Positions 32,248 through 42,143 of a stretch of 64,000 bases of DNA are shown piece by piece. The notes beneath the pieces are model-generated. The model searched no databases and was not told where the DNA came from. It saw only the letters and a list, made by a program, of their open reading frames with translations. The stretch covers positions 186,001 through 250,000 of the forward strand of contig CAIQIA010000016.1 in NCBI GenBank assembly GCA_903871775.1, written 5' to 3'. The stretch comes from an uncultured cyanobacterium (GTDB lineage: Bacteria > Cyanobacteriota > Cyanobacteriia > PCC-6307 > Cyanobiaceae). Position 1 is the first letter of the stretch; every line of letters starts with the position of its first letter. Position numbers and translations under genes: made by a program.

Positions 32248-33027
32248 GGGGGTGCCGCGCAGGAAGGGGGTGGGATCGAGGGGTTCCTCGAGCAGCCGCA
32301 CCTCGTAGTGGAGGTGCGGCCCGGTGCTGCGACCGCTGTTGCCGACGGTGGCGATCCGCTGGCCGCGACGCACGGCCTGGCCATCGATCACCCGGCAGCT
32401 GTCGAGGTGGCCGTAGCGGGTGCGCAGCCGGGGCCCGTGGGCGATCTCGAGCAGCAGGCCGTAACCGTCCTGGACCGAGCAGCTGATGACCCGGCCATCA
32501 CCGGCGGCGACGATCGGGGTGCCGATCGGCGCCGTCAGGTCGATGCCGTCGTGGCGGGCGCCGACGCCCCAGAAGGGATCGGCGCGGTAGCCGTAACCCG
32601 AGCTAATGCTGTACGGCTCGACGATGGGCGGACCGAGGGGAATCGACCGCAGGTTCCCCTGGCCCTGGCGGTTCCAGTGGGCCAGCTCTTCCGTGAGGCG
32701 CCCGAAGGCCAGGGGACCACCGCGACCGGGCGGTGGCGGCGGGGTTCCGAGCCGCTGCAGGGTGCCCCGGAACTGCAGGTATTCGCTGCGGAAGGCCTGC
32801 AGAGTGCGGAGCTGCTCATCCAGCTGACGCCGCTGCTGACGGAGGGACGCCTCCCGCTGCCGGAAGCTGGCCGCCATCGCCCGATCGCGGAGCTGCCAGC
32901 CCACCCCCAGTCCGACGGCGGCCAGGCCAGCGACGAGGGCCGCGAGCCCCAGGGGTCGCAGCCGCAGCCGGCGGGGCAGACCGCCAGTGTCCTGGTCGGT
33001 CTTCTGGATCCAGTGAATCTGGAGCAA
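32191..33027 (-). CDS. M23-family murein endopeptidase, membrane-anchored
   Basis: About 278 aa from TTG 33027. The start is uncertain: no strong ribosome binding site, and longer frames would run into ald. A basic N-terminus and one membrane helix (LGLAALVAGLAAVGLGVGW) are followed by a short coiled coil (about 60-100, rich in RQ and LR). The LytM/M23 domain has Zn ligands in RHDGIDLTAP and GPHLHYEVR. It probably cuts peptidoglycan cross-links, or regulates other murein hydrolases, in the periplasm. Confidence 0.85.
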   Translation of the reverse strand: MLQIHWIQKTDQDTGGLPRRLRLRPLGLAALVAGLAAVGLGVGWQLRDRAMAASFRQREASLRQQRRQLDEQLRTLQAFRSEYLQFRGTLQRLGTPPPPPGRGGPLAFGRLTEELAHWNRQGQGNLRSIPLGPPIVEPYSISSGYGYRADPFWGVGARHDGIDLTAPIGTPIVAAGDGRVISCSVQDGYGLLLEIAHGPRLRTRYGHLDSCRVIDGQAVRRGQRIATVGNSGRSTGPHLHYEVRLLEEPLDPTPFLRGTPLAAGRDGHPPAAAERLPG

Positions 33028-33149
33028 ACCGTTCAGATGTTTTAAGAGTTCGTGAAACAGTATCAGAAAAGATGCTGGAGAGTCTGTGCCGGTGATGGTG
33101 GCGGCCGGGCCATCCGCCAGCCAGGCTTGAGAGAGCGCCCCCGGCTGCC

Positions 33150-34286
33150 ATGGCCCCTGCCACCCCCACCTCCATCGCCAGCATCGGGATCCCACGCGAG
33201 ATCAAGCGCGATGAACAGCGCGTGGCCCTCACCCCCGACGGGGTGCGCGAGCTGACCCTGATGGGCCTGGAGGTGTGGGTCGAGACGGGGGCCGGCAGCG
33301 GCGCCGGCATCAGCGACGACGACTTCGCCGACGCCGGCGCCCGCATCGGCAGCCCCGAGCAGGCCTGGGGGAGCGATCTGGTGGTCAAGGTCAAGGAACC
33401 GCAGGACTCCGAATTCCGCTTTCTGCGCCGCGACCTGGTGCTGTTCACGTACCTGCACCTGGCGGCCTACCCCGAGGTGGGTCGGGCCCTGCTCGAGAGC
33501 GGCTGCACCGCGATCGCCTACGAGACGGTGCAGCTCGAGAACGGCGCCCTGCCGCTGCTGGCACCGATGAGCGAGATCGCCGGACGCATCGCCACCCAGG
33601 TGGGGGCGATGCTGCTCGAGCGGCCCCATGGCGGCCGGGGGGTGCTGCTGGGGGGCTGCACGGGGGTGCGTCCGGCGCGGGTGGTCGTGCTCGGCGCCGG
33701 CACGGTGGGCTGGAACGCCGCCCGCATCGCGGCGGCCATGGATGCCGAGGTGATGCTGCTCGACCGCTCCCCCCAGCGCCTGCGCCAGCTGGAGAGTGAT
33801 CGCCGCGGCCGGCTCGTGAGCCTGGTGAGCAGCCGTGGCCTGATCGAGCGGCTGGTGCCGACGGCCGACCTGCTCATCGGGGCGGTGCTGACCCCGGGGG
33901 GACGGGCCCCCACCCTGGTGGACGAGGCCCTCGTGCAACGGATGAAACCCCGGTCGGTGATCGTCGATGTGGCCATCGACCAGGGGGGCTGCATTGCCAC
34001 CAGCCAGGAGACGACCCACACCGAGCCCGTCGTCGAGAAGCACGGGGTGCTGCACTACGCCGTCGGCAACATGCCCGGAGCCGTGCCCTTCACCTCCACC
34101 GAGGCCCTGGTGAGCGTGACCCTCCCCTACATCGTCACCATCGCCGGCCGGGGCCTGGCGGAGGCCGTGATCGAGCGGCCCGAGCTGCTGTCCGGGCTCA
34201 ACACCAGCGACGGTTCGGTCTGCCACCCCGGCGTGGCCCGGGCCCTGGGGGTCACCCCCCGCCATCCGATGGCCTGCCTGCGCTGA
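33150..34286 (+). CDS. ald: Alanine dehydrogenase
   Basis: 378 aa NAD-dependent enzyme interconverting L-alanine and pyruvate plus ammonia. The start IGIPREIKRDEQRVALTP, the NAD motif VVVLGAGTVGWNAARIAAAM and the catalytic/lid region SVIVDVAIDQGGC are typical. The PAS-domain gene begins 1 nt after its stop, and a histidine kinase follows, so the three are probably co-transcribed. Confidence 0.95.
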   Translation: MAPATPTSIASIGIPREIKRDEQRVALTPDGVRELTLMGLEVWVETGAGSGAGISDDDFADAGARIGSPEQAWGSDLVVKVKEPQDSEFRFLRRDLVLFTYLHLAAYPEVGRALLESGCTAIAYETVQLENGALPLLAPMSEIAGRIATQVGAMLLERPHGGRGVLLGGCTGVRPARVVVLGAGTVGWNAARIAAAMDAEVMLLDRSPQRLRQLESDRRGRLVSLVSSRGLIERLVPTADLLIGAVLTPGGRAPTLVDEALVQRMKPRSVIVDVAIDQGGCIATSQETTHTEPVVEKHGVLHYAVGNMPGAVPFTSTEALVSVTLPYIVTIAGRGLAEAVIERPELLSGLNTSDGSVCHPGVARALGVTPRHPMACLR

Positions 34287-34287
34287 C

Positions 34288-34680
34288 ATGGCCCTGATTC
34301 CCCGCGACGACGCCCGCCCCTGGCTGCTGGTCAACCACCAGGGCGAGGTGCTGGCGATCAATGACCGGTTCACCCTGGTCTACGGCTGGACCGAAGCCGA
34401 CCTCCTCGACCAGCACATGGAGCGGATCCTGCCCGACTCCTTCCGCGACAGCCACCACGCAGGCTTCGCCCTCTTCCGCCTCGACGGCATTTCCCGGGTG
34501 CTCGATCATCCGCTGGTGCTGCAGACCATCTGCCGCGACGGCACCGCCATCCGGTCGGAGCATTTCATCACCGCCGAGCGGCGTGACGACGACTGGGTGT
34601 TCGCGGCGACCCTCACCCCCCTGGAGGGGGCCCATGCGACCAGCGGCGCCGGCAAAGGCACCGACGACCTGCCACCGTGA
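34288..34680 (+). CDS. Single PAS-domain protein
   Basis: 130 aa, essentially one PAS domain: PWLLVNHQGEVLAINDRF, then YGWTEADLLDQHMERILP and the C-terminal strand DDWVFAATLTPLEG. No output domain. Its TGA overlaps the GTG start of the histidine kinase (GTGA), so the two are made together and may act as a split sensor. The ligand is unknown. Confidence 0.82.
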   Translation: MALIPRDDARPWLLVNHQGEVLAINDRFTLVYGWTEADLLDQHMERILPDSFRDSHHAGFALFRLDGISRVLDHPLVLQTICRDGTAIRSEHFITAERRDDDWVFAATLTPLEGAHATSGAGKGTDDLPP

Positions 34681-35774
34681 GCGCGCAGGATCAACCCCTC
34701 AGGGGCCTGGTCGCGAGCCTGCAGCGGTCGCTGGCCTGGCTGGACATGGCGATGGACGGCCTGGCCGACGGCCTGGTGATCGCCCATGACGACGGACGGC
34801 TGCGTTGGGCGAACCGCAGCTTCAGCCGCTCCTGCGGGGTGGAGAGCTGCGTCACCCTGGTCGATCGGCCCCTGGGGGACCTGCTGCGCGACTGGCGTCC
34901 CGCCGATGCGGCCGCCGGCTGGTCGCTGCTGCCCCTGCCCCGTGACACCGGCGACAACGAGGGGGTGATCCAGCTGCAGCGGGGGGAAGCGGACGATCGC
35001 CTCTGGCTCGAGCTGCACTGGCGACATCTGCGCTTCCAGGACAGCGCCCAGCTGATCGTGACCCTGCGTGACATCACCCTGGCGGTGCGGGCCGAGACGG
35101 CGCGCCAGAGGGAAGAAGAGCGGCTGCGGCTTCAGCTCGAGCAGGAGCAGGCCTTCGCCCAGGCCATGGCCCACGAGCTGCGCACCCCCCTGGCGATCGC
35201 CAGCCTTGAACTGCAGTGCCTCGCCCGCGAGCTCCAGGCGCCGGAGGCACGGATCGCCGCCGTCCACCACGAGCTCGATCGCATGGCCCGGCTGCTCGAA
35301 CGCATCAGCTGGCTCAACAGCCTGCAGCTGCAACCAGCCGAGCCCGCCGCGCCGATGGCGATCGCCCCCCTGCTGGAGCAACGGTTCGGGGTGGTCGATC
35401 CACCGCCCGACCGGTCGCTGCAGGTGCTGGGCAACCCTGGGGAGCTGGACCAGCTGCTGCAGGAGCTGCATCACAACGCCGTGCGCTTCGGCGGCAGCGA
35501 ACCGAGGGTGTCGCTGGCGACCGACGGCCCGAGGCTTCAGCTGACCGTGCACACGGCGTCCCCGGGCCTGGGGGAGCAGGACCTCACGCGGATCTTCGAG
35601 CGCTTCGTCAAGCTCGACCACCATCGCCACGACAGCCGCCCGGAGGGGAGCGGCCTGGGCCTGCCCATCGCCCGCGCCCTGGCCCGGCGGATGGGGGGCG
35701 ACCTGATCGCCAGCAATGACGCCGGGATGCATCTGTGTTTTCGCCTCTCCCTGCCGATCGCTCAGAGCATCTGA
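34677..35774 (+). CDS. Sensor histidine kinase with atypical G1 box
   Basis: 365 aa from GTG 34677. A PAS-like domain (about 20-130; DGLADGLVIAHDDGRLRWAN) precedes a coiled linker (RQREEERLRLQLEQEQ), HisKA with H166 in AMAHELRTPLA, and HATPase_c with the N box in ELHHNAVRF and G2 in GSGLGLPIARALA. No membrane segment, so it is soluble. The G1 box reads VHTASPGLG where DxGxG is expected, so the adenine-binding Asp is absent. Convergent with a lone receiver gene, overlapping it by 13 nt. Confidence 0.88.
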   Translation: MSAQDQPLRGLVASLQRSLAWLDMAMDGLADGLVIAHDDGRLRWANRSFSRSCGVESCVTLVDRPLGDLLRDWRPADAAAGWSLLPLPRDTGDNEGVIQLQRGEADDRLWLELHWRHLRFQDSAQLIVTLRDITLAVRAETARQREEERLRLQLEQEQAFAQAMAHELRTPLAIASLELQCLARELQAPEARIAAVHHELDRMARLLERISWLNSLQLQPAEPAAPMAIAPLLEQRFGVVDPPPDRSLQVLGNPGELDQLLQELHHNAVRFGGSEPRVSLATDGPRLQLTVHTASPGLGEQDLTRIFERFVKLDHHRHDSRPEGSGLGLPIARALARRMGGDLIASNDAGMHLCFRLSLPIAQSI

Positions 35775-36169
35775 GGCAGCCGCTGCGACACCCAGGCCAG
35801 CAGACGGTCCACCTCGAACGGTTTGCCGAGAACCGCATCGGCACCGGCCTCCACGGCACACCGGTCGAAGGATGGATCCTGCAGCGCGGTGATCATCAGC
35901 ACCGGACAAGCCAGGCCATGGGCACGCAAGCGGGACAGCAACTCAAGGCCCGTCATTCCCGGCAGCATCTGATCGAGCAACAGCACGGCAGGGGGCTCGT
36001 GAAGGCAGGCTGCAAGGGCTGTTTCAGCGTCCACAAAGGAAGAGACAGCAAAACCCTCAGACGTCAGCACAAGTGCCAGCAGCGATCTCAGGCGAGGATC
36101 ATCTTCAACAATGGCAACCGTGCAGGCGATGGCTTCAGGAGGCGTTGCTGGCCCTGAGCATATAACCAA
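35762..36169 (-). CDS. Single-domain response regulator
   Basis: About 135 aa if the TTG at 36169 is used, which overlaps the end of the upstream regulator gene by 35 nt; no better in-frame ATG/GTG exists before the receiver fold. Receiver landmarks: acidic pair in VAIVEDD, phospho-Asp in VLLLDQMLPGMTG, Thr in LMITA, and Lys in LGKPFEVD. No output domain. It faces the histidine kinase gene and is a candidate partner for it. Confidence 0.82.
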   Translation of the reverse strand: MVICSGPATPPEAIACTVAIVEDDPRLRSLLALVLTSEGFAVSSFVDAETALAACLHEPPAVLLLDQMLPGMTGLELLSRLRAHGLACPVLMITALQDPSFDRCAVEAGADAVLGKPFEVDRLLAWVSQRLPQML

Positions 36170-36836
36170 CCCCCCTGTAAGTGTGAATCAACTGCGGACG
36201 GTCTGGCTGCTCAATCTTCTGACGCAGGTATCGGATGTAGACATCCAGAACATTGCCATCGCCGAAAAAGTTCGGCCCCCAGACATTCTCAAGGATCTCA
36301 CCCCTGGCCACGACCCGGCCCGCCTGCCGCGCCAGGAACAGCAGCAGGTCGTATTCACGGGCCGCCAGGGAGACGGTCACCCCGCCCCGGCTCACATCAC
36401 GGCTGCGGGGGTCGATGACCAGATCGCCGATGGTGAGCAGCCCCTCGCTCACCGGCGCCTCGACCGCCGTGCGACGCAGCAGTGCCCGGCAGCGGGCGAG
36501 CAGTTCCTCAAGGGCGAAGGGTTTGATCAGGTAGTCGTCGGCGCCGGCATCGAGGGCCTGAACCCGGTCGGTGACCTCGTCACGGCCGGTGAGCATGATC
36601 ACGGGCACCCGCACGCCGGTCTCGCGCAGACGTCTGCACACCGCCAGACCATCCATGTCCGGCAGGCCCCAGTCCATCAGCACCAGGCTCGGGCACTCCT
36701 CACGAATCATGGTGAGGGCCTGGATCCCGTCCTGGGCCTGCCGCACCGTGTACCCCTCACATTCGAGTTCCAGGGTGAGAAAACGGGCCAGGGCGGGGTC
36801 GTCGTCCACCACCAGCAGCGTGAGGTCCTGGTCCAT
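36135..36836 (-). CDS. OmpR/PhoB-family response regulator
   Basis: 233 aa from ATG 36836 (MDQDLTLLVVDDDPAL). Receiver with phospho-Asp in VLMDWGLPDMDG and Lys in YLIKPFALEEL, then a winged-helix DNA-binding domain (AAREYDLLLFLARQAG, GEILENVWG, VDVYIRYLRQKI-like DVYIRYLRQKIEQ, HTYRGVGYML). First of two reverse-strand regulator genes; the second overlaps its 3' end. Confidence 0.92.
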   Translation of the reverse strand: MDQDLTLLVVDDDPALARFLTLELECEGYTVRQAQDGIQALTMIREECPSLVLMDWGLPDMDGLAVCRRLRETGVRVPVIMLTGRDEVTDRVQALDAGADDYLIKPFALEELLARCRALLRRTAVEAPVSEGLLTIGDLVIDPRSRDVSRGGVTVSLAAREYDLLLFLARQAGRVVARGEILENVWGPNFFGDGNVLDVYIRYLRQKIEQPDRPQLIHTYRGVGYMLRASNAS

Positions 36837-36963
36837 GGTCACGGAGTCCGGCTCCGAACCGTTCTTCCTGCACCTTACCGGACCCTGACGGTGAGGCGAA
36901 GCTTTTCGGTGCAGCACGGGGGCCCTGCAGCAACGGCGGTCTCAATGGGAAGACACAGGGGAC

Positions 36964-37428
36964 ATGACGATGGCATTCACCCAGGCACTGCTGCCCGCCC
37001 CCCGGGAGGAGGAGGCCCTCCTGCAGTGGTGCGACAGCCGGCTGCTGCCGGCCCTGGCGGAGCTGGGTCTGGTGGTCGAGCAGTTCGACGACATGCCGGG
37101 GCTGATCTTCGCCAGCGATCCCCCCGGCCAGGGCCTGGCCCCGAAGGCCCACGTGAAGCTGCTCTGCGACTGGTCATCGGCCACGGTCAGCGGTGATGTG
37201 CTCGTGGAGATGCGCAGCGGCGAACTGATGGCCGTGCGCGACACCCGCTGCCAGCAGTTGATGGGCCGGTTTCTGGAGCTGATGCAGGCCGGCGACGCTC
37301 CGCTGGAGCCGGTGAGCCTCAGGGTGCGGCGACCGGGGCGGCCAGCGGTCTGGCCAGGGCTGCTGGGGCCAACCCCTCACGCAGGGCCAGCACCAGCCCT
37401 GCAGCCTCCGCATAACTATCCGCGCTGA
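36964..37428 (+). CDS. Hypothetical protein
   Basis: 154 aa from ATG 36964, with AGGGG four bases upstream; a second ATG lies at 36970. The first ~115 residues (LLQWCDSRLLPALAELGL, GLAPKAHVKLLCDWSS) look like a compact globular protein. The last ~35, from RVRRPGRPAVWPG, are Pro/Arg-rich and lie in the 110-nt overlap with the convergent DUF3326 gene. That tail may be readthrough after loss of an older stop. Family not identified. Confidence 0.6.
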   Translation: MTMAFTQALLPAPREEEALLQWCDSRLLPALAELGLVVEQFDDMPGLIFASDPPGQGLAPKAHVKLLCDWSSATVSGDVLVEMRSGELMAVRDTRCQQLMGRFLELMQAGDAPLEPVSLRVRRPGRPAVWPGLLGPTPHAGPAPALQPPHNYPR

Positions 37429-38368
37429 GCACCCCAAAGCCGAGGGCAGCCCCGTCGACCTGCAGAAGACAGCGGTTGCTGCGCACCGCGATGACGGGGA
37501 TGCCCCGGGCCAGGCAGCGCAGGCTGGCCTCGCCGCCGAGGGCCCCCGCCGGCAGCACCGCCACACCGATGTCATCAATGGCGAGGTCGCCGGCCCGGGC
37601 GGCCGCGGGGGGCACCAGGTGGGGCGCCCGGCTCAGCCCCACCAGCACGCACGGCAGAAAGGTGTGACCCAGTTCTTCGGCGGCGGCCCTGGGGTCGAGG
37701 GAGGGCAGGGGCGGCAGGGGCGCCAGGGCCGGTGCATGGGCGCAGGGCAACGACAGATGGCGCACCAGCAGATGGCTGATCAAGGCCTCGGCGCCCGCCA
37801 GGGCATCGACACCGCTGCCCTGGCGGTAGGCCGAGAGGGTCTCGCTGCCGGGGTCATCGGGGAAGCGGGCCACCACCGCGATCGCCGTGGCGCCGGCCTC
37901 CCGCAACCGTTCGCCCGCCCGCAGCAGCACCCCCGGATCCCGCAGGCGCCCCCAGCTGCTGCCGCTGGCCGACGGAGCCAGCTCGACCCCCACCGGCCCG
38001 TCGCTGACCAGCACCGGCCCCGTGTCGAGGCCGAGGGTGGCACCGGCGGCGTCGAACACCTGCCGATGGCGCAGGGCCAGGTCGGGCTCGATGGCGGCGT
38101 CCAGCAGCAACCCCAGGCGCTGGCGGCGACAGGGGCGCAGCAGCAGCTCGCCGCGGGCGAAGGCATCGAGGCTCCAGCCCTCCACGTACTGCAGCCGCGG
38201 ATCACTCCAGTACAGGGAGGCCCCGTTCACGACGTTGGGGTGGGTGATCAGACAACCGCTGGCGGCCGCCAGCAGGCGGGCCACCGGCAACGCATCGCCG
38301 GCGTAGCCCCCCTGGTCGCAACCGATGCCGGTGGGCACCACCAGCAGGCAGGGCAGCGGTGGGGTCAC
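37319..38368 (-). CDS. DUF3326 domain protein
   Basis: 349 aa from GTG 38368, chosen because it overlaps the upstream stop (GTGA). PTGIGCDQGGYAGDALPVAR, followed by LITHPNVVNGASLYW and YVEGWSLDAFARGE, matches DUF3326, a cyanobacterial/plastid-lineage family of unknown function. No signal peptide or membrane helix. Last gene in a tight run ferredoxin / 60-aa protein / DUF3326, so an oxidoreductive role is possible by association. Confidence 0.85.
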   Translation of the reverse strand: MTPPLPCLLVVPTGIGCDQGGYAGDALPVARLLAAASGCLITHPNVVNGASLYWSDPRLQYVEGWSLDAFARGELLLRPCRRQRLGLLLDAAIEPDLALRHRQVFDAAGATLGLDTGPVLVSDGPVGVELAPSASGSSWGRLRDPGVLLRAGERLREAGATAIAVVARFPDDPGSETLSAYRQGSGVDALAGAEALISHLLVRHLSLPCAHAPALAPLPPLPSLDPRAAAEELGHTFLPCVLVGLSRAPHLVPPAAARAGDLAIDDIGVAVLPAGALGGEASLRCLARGIPVIAVRSNRCLLQVDGAALGFGVLSADSYAEAAGLVLALREGLAPAALARPLAAPVAAP

Positions 38369-38547
38369 GGGGTGAGCAGCACGGCTTCGAGGCGCAGCCA
38401 CTGCTGACCATCGGCACGGGGTTCGGCGGCGGTGACGGCCCAGCGCAACGGTTCGCCGTGGGCCGCCAGGGCCTGGTGGCAGGCGCCAGCCGGATCATGG
38501 CGCCACACCGCCCTGGGGAGCAGCAGATCCAGCTCCAGAAACCGCAT
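38365..38547 (-). CDS. 60-aa hypothetical protein
   Basis: 60 aa, MRFLELDLLLPRAVWRHD at the start and LEAVLLTP at the end. The ATG overlaps the ferredoxin stop and its own TGA overlaps the DUF3326 start, so translation is coupled on both sides; this is the main evidence that it is real. A beta-alpha-beta pattern is likely (two hydrophobic strands around a central helix). Family unknown. Confidence 0.7.
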   Translation of the reverse strand: MRFLELDLLLPRAVWRHDPAGACHQALAAHGEPLRWAVTAAEPRADGQQWLRLEAVLLTP

Positions 38548-38876
38548 CACTTCTGGTACTGGCCGAACTGGGCCTCGTAGAGCGCATCCTCCTGGCCGGC
38601 CACCAGCTCCAGGTCGGTGAGGGGATAGGCCACACACAGCAACGCGAAGCCGGCCCGGCGCAGCTCGTCCTTGACCCCCATGGCGTCGGGCTGGTTCACC
38701 TGGCCGGCGGTGAGGCGGGCGGCGCAGGTGGTGCAGACGCCGGAACAGCACGAGCTGGGCAGGGGCACACCAGCGGCTTCGGCAGCCTGCAGCACGGTCT
38801 GGTCGGCGCGGCAGGCGAAGCTGTGGCGGACGCCGTCCAGGTCGGCGTGGATGGTGAAGCTGGGAGACTCGGACAC
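38547..38876 (-). CDS. [2Fe-2S] plant-type ferredoxin
   Basis: 109 aa. Cluster ligands C43, C48, C51 and C81 fit C-x4-C-x2-C-x29-C (SSCCSGVCTTCAARL and LLCVAYP). It is longer at the C-terminus than the ~97-aa photosynthetic PetF and carries an extra Cys44, so it is probably a minor ferredoxin dedicated to a partner. It follows the 2OG-Fe(II) oxygenase gene by 27 nt and is coupled to the 60-aa gene. Confidence 0.92.
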   Translation of the reverse strand: MSESPSFTIHADLDGVRHSFACRADQTVLQAAEAAGVPLPSSCCSGVCTTCAARLTAGQVNQPDAMGVKDELRRAGFALLCVAYPLTDLELVAGQEDALYEAQFGQYQK

Positions 38877-38903
38877 GGCCAGGCGTTGGCTGCTGCCATC
38901 GTC

Positions 38904-39602
38904 TCAGGCCAGGGGGAACCACTCCTGGGGGTGGGGCGCCAGATACTCGGCCGCCGTCACGCCGGCGGGGGCCGTGAGCGCGAAGTCCAGGCTGATCGAG
39001 AAGCGACCCTCCTCGTCGTCGTTGGGCATCACCGCGTGGTCGGTGCTGCTGGGAAAGAGCACGAACAGGCCGGCGCGGGGTGCCAGGTCAACCCAGGGCT
39101 GCAGCCAGCCGGCCGGAGGTCCCCCGTTCGAACGGAATGGACCGTCGTGGCCCACCGCCAGGCCCGGCACCAGTTCATTCACCTGTCTGGACGGCCAGAG
39201 ACGCAGACAACCGCTGCGACCGCTGCCGTCGCCGTTCAGGTAGTAGACACCGCTGAGATGGGCGTTGGGGTGGTGGTGGCGCCCCACCACTTGCCTGGGC
39301 TCACTGACCACGGGCCAGCAGCGCTGCAGATGCAGGGCCAGCCGGCTCCGGTCGAAGCCCAGGGCATCGAGGTATGCAGCGGCATGATGGCTGAGCTCGT
39401 CGACCAGCCCGCTGAAGGCCGGATGACGATGGAGCTGCCCGATGCCGTTGAGGTCACCGGTCCAGGCGCAGGCCGGATCAGGATTGCCATCAGCAGCACC
39501 ACGCAGCTCCAGGATGACCTGAAGCTGCCGGGCGATGACGAGGGGGTCGGGTCTCAGCTGCACCTGCCCGAGGGCAAGCGGGAAGAGACCCTCGATCTGC
39601 AC
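38904..39602 (-). CDS. Putative 2OG-Fe(II) oxygenase (TIGR02466 type)
   Basis: 232 aa. The sequence RHHHPNAHLSGVYYLNGDG, then a GLFVLFPSSTDHAVMPND block and RFSISLDF, follows the pattern of the TIGR02466 oxygenase group: the first His in the SGVYYL strand, the distal His in STDHAV and a conserved Arg. A 2-oxoglutarate-dependent hydroxylase is likely; the target is unknown. It starts 17 nt after the atpG stop and precedes the ferredoxin, so it may ride on the atp transcript. Confidence 0.82.
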   Translation of the reverse strand: MQIEGLFPLALGQVQLRPDPLVIARQLQVILELRGAADGNPDPACAWTGDLNGIGQLHRHPAFSGLVDELSHHAAAYLDALGFDRSRLALHLQRCWPVVSEPRQVVGRHHHPNAHLSGVYYLNGDGSGRSGCLRLWPSRQVNELVPGLAVGHDGPFRSNGGPPAGWLQPWVDLAPRAGLFVLFPSSTDHAVMPNDDEEGRFSISLDFALTAPAGVTAAEYLAPHPQEWFPLA

Positions 39603-39619
39603 GGTCGGCTCCGCCAGCG

Positions 39620-40567
39620 TCAGGCCATGGCTGCCGCGCCACCCACCACTTCCAGAATCTCCTGGGTGATGGCTGCCTGACGGGCCTTGTTGTAATCAAG
39701 GGTCAGGGAACGGGCGAGGGCCTTGGCGTTGTCGCTGGCGTTGTTCATGGCCGTCATGCGGCTGGCCAGTTCGCTGGCAGCCGCTTCCTGCAGGCAGCGG
39801 AGGAGCTGATTCTGCAGATACAGCGGCAGCAGGGCGTCGAGCAGCTGGCTGGGGCTCTGCTCAAAGACGGTGTCCGAGCGCAGCGGCGGCTGCTGGTTCG
39901 GAGCACTGCCACGCTCAACGGTGAACTCGCCACCCCGGGTGGTGAGGCGGAAGATCTCGTCGTCCGGACGGGCGATGCCCTGGGGATCCAGGGGCAGCAG
40001 GGTCTGGAAGACGGGGTTGCCGCTCACCAGGTTGATGAACTTGGTGAAGACGAGTTCAACGCGATCGGTGCTGCCCGAGAGAAACTCGGCCAGGAGGGTC
40101 TCGGCGATGCTGGCGGCCTCGGCGGCCGTCGGCACCTGGTTGAGGCCCGTGAAGGAGGCATCGATGCGGTACTTCCGATTGCGGAAGTAGGTGTCGACCT
40201 TGCGGCCGATGGTCACCAGAGACACCTCGAGACCGGCCGCCTTCAGTTCAGCGACCCGTTGTTCGGTGCGCTTGATGATGTTGGCGTTGTAGCCGCCGCA
40301 GAGGCCGCGGTCGCCGGTGACGGCGACGAGGGTGACGTGGCGGGGCTGGCGGGTGCGGAGGAGGGCAGAGTCAGCCGCCTCCAGACCCATGCGGGAGTCG
40401 AGGTTCTCGAGCACCCGGGCCAGGCGGTCGGCGAAGGGACGGGTGCGCAGCACCTGGTCCTGGGCACGACGCACCTTGGCGGCGGCGACGAGCCGCATGG
40501 CCTCGGTGATCTTGCGGGTGTTCTTGACGGACGCGATGCGATCGCGGATTTCCTTGAGGTTTGCCAT
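39620..40567 (-). CDS. atpG: ATP synthase F1 gamma subunit
   Basis: 315 aa from ATG 40567 ([20 protein letters not shown]). The rotor shaft is formed by N- and C-terminal helices (tail [17 protein letters not shown]). The segment around [16 protein letters not shown] and the extra central region are typical of cyanobacterial gamma. Last subunit gene of the large atp operon (cyanobacterial name atpC), 10 nt after atpA. Confidence 0.97.
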   Translation of the reverse strand: MANLKEIRDRIASVKNTRKITEAMRLVAAAKVRRAQDQVLRTRPFADRLARVLENLDSRMGLEAADSALLRTRQPRHVTLVAVTGDRGLCGGYNANIIKRTEQRVAELKAAGLEVSLVTIGRKVDTYFRNRKYRIDASFTGLNQVPTAAEAASIAETLLAEFLSGSTDRVELVFTKFINLVSGNPVFQTLLPLDPQGIARPDDEIFRLTTRGGEFTVERGSAPNQQPPLRSDTVFEQSPSQLLDALLPLYLQNQLLRCLQEAAASELASRMTAMNNASDNAKALARSLTLDYNKARQAAITQEILEVVGGAAAMA

Positions 40568-40577
40568 GGCTGCGGCC

Positions 40578-42143
<1,566 letters not shown>

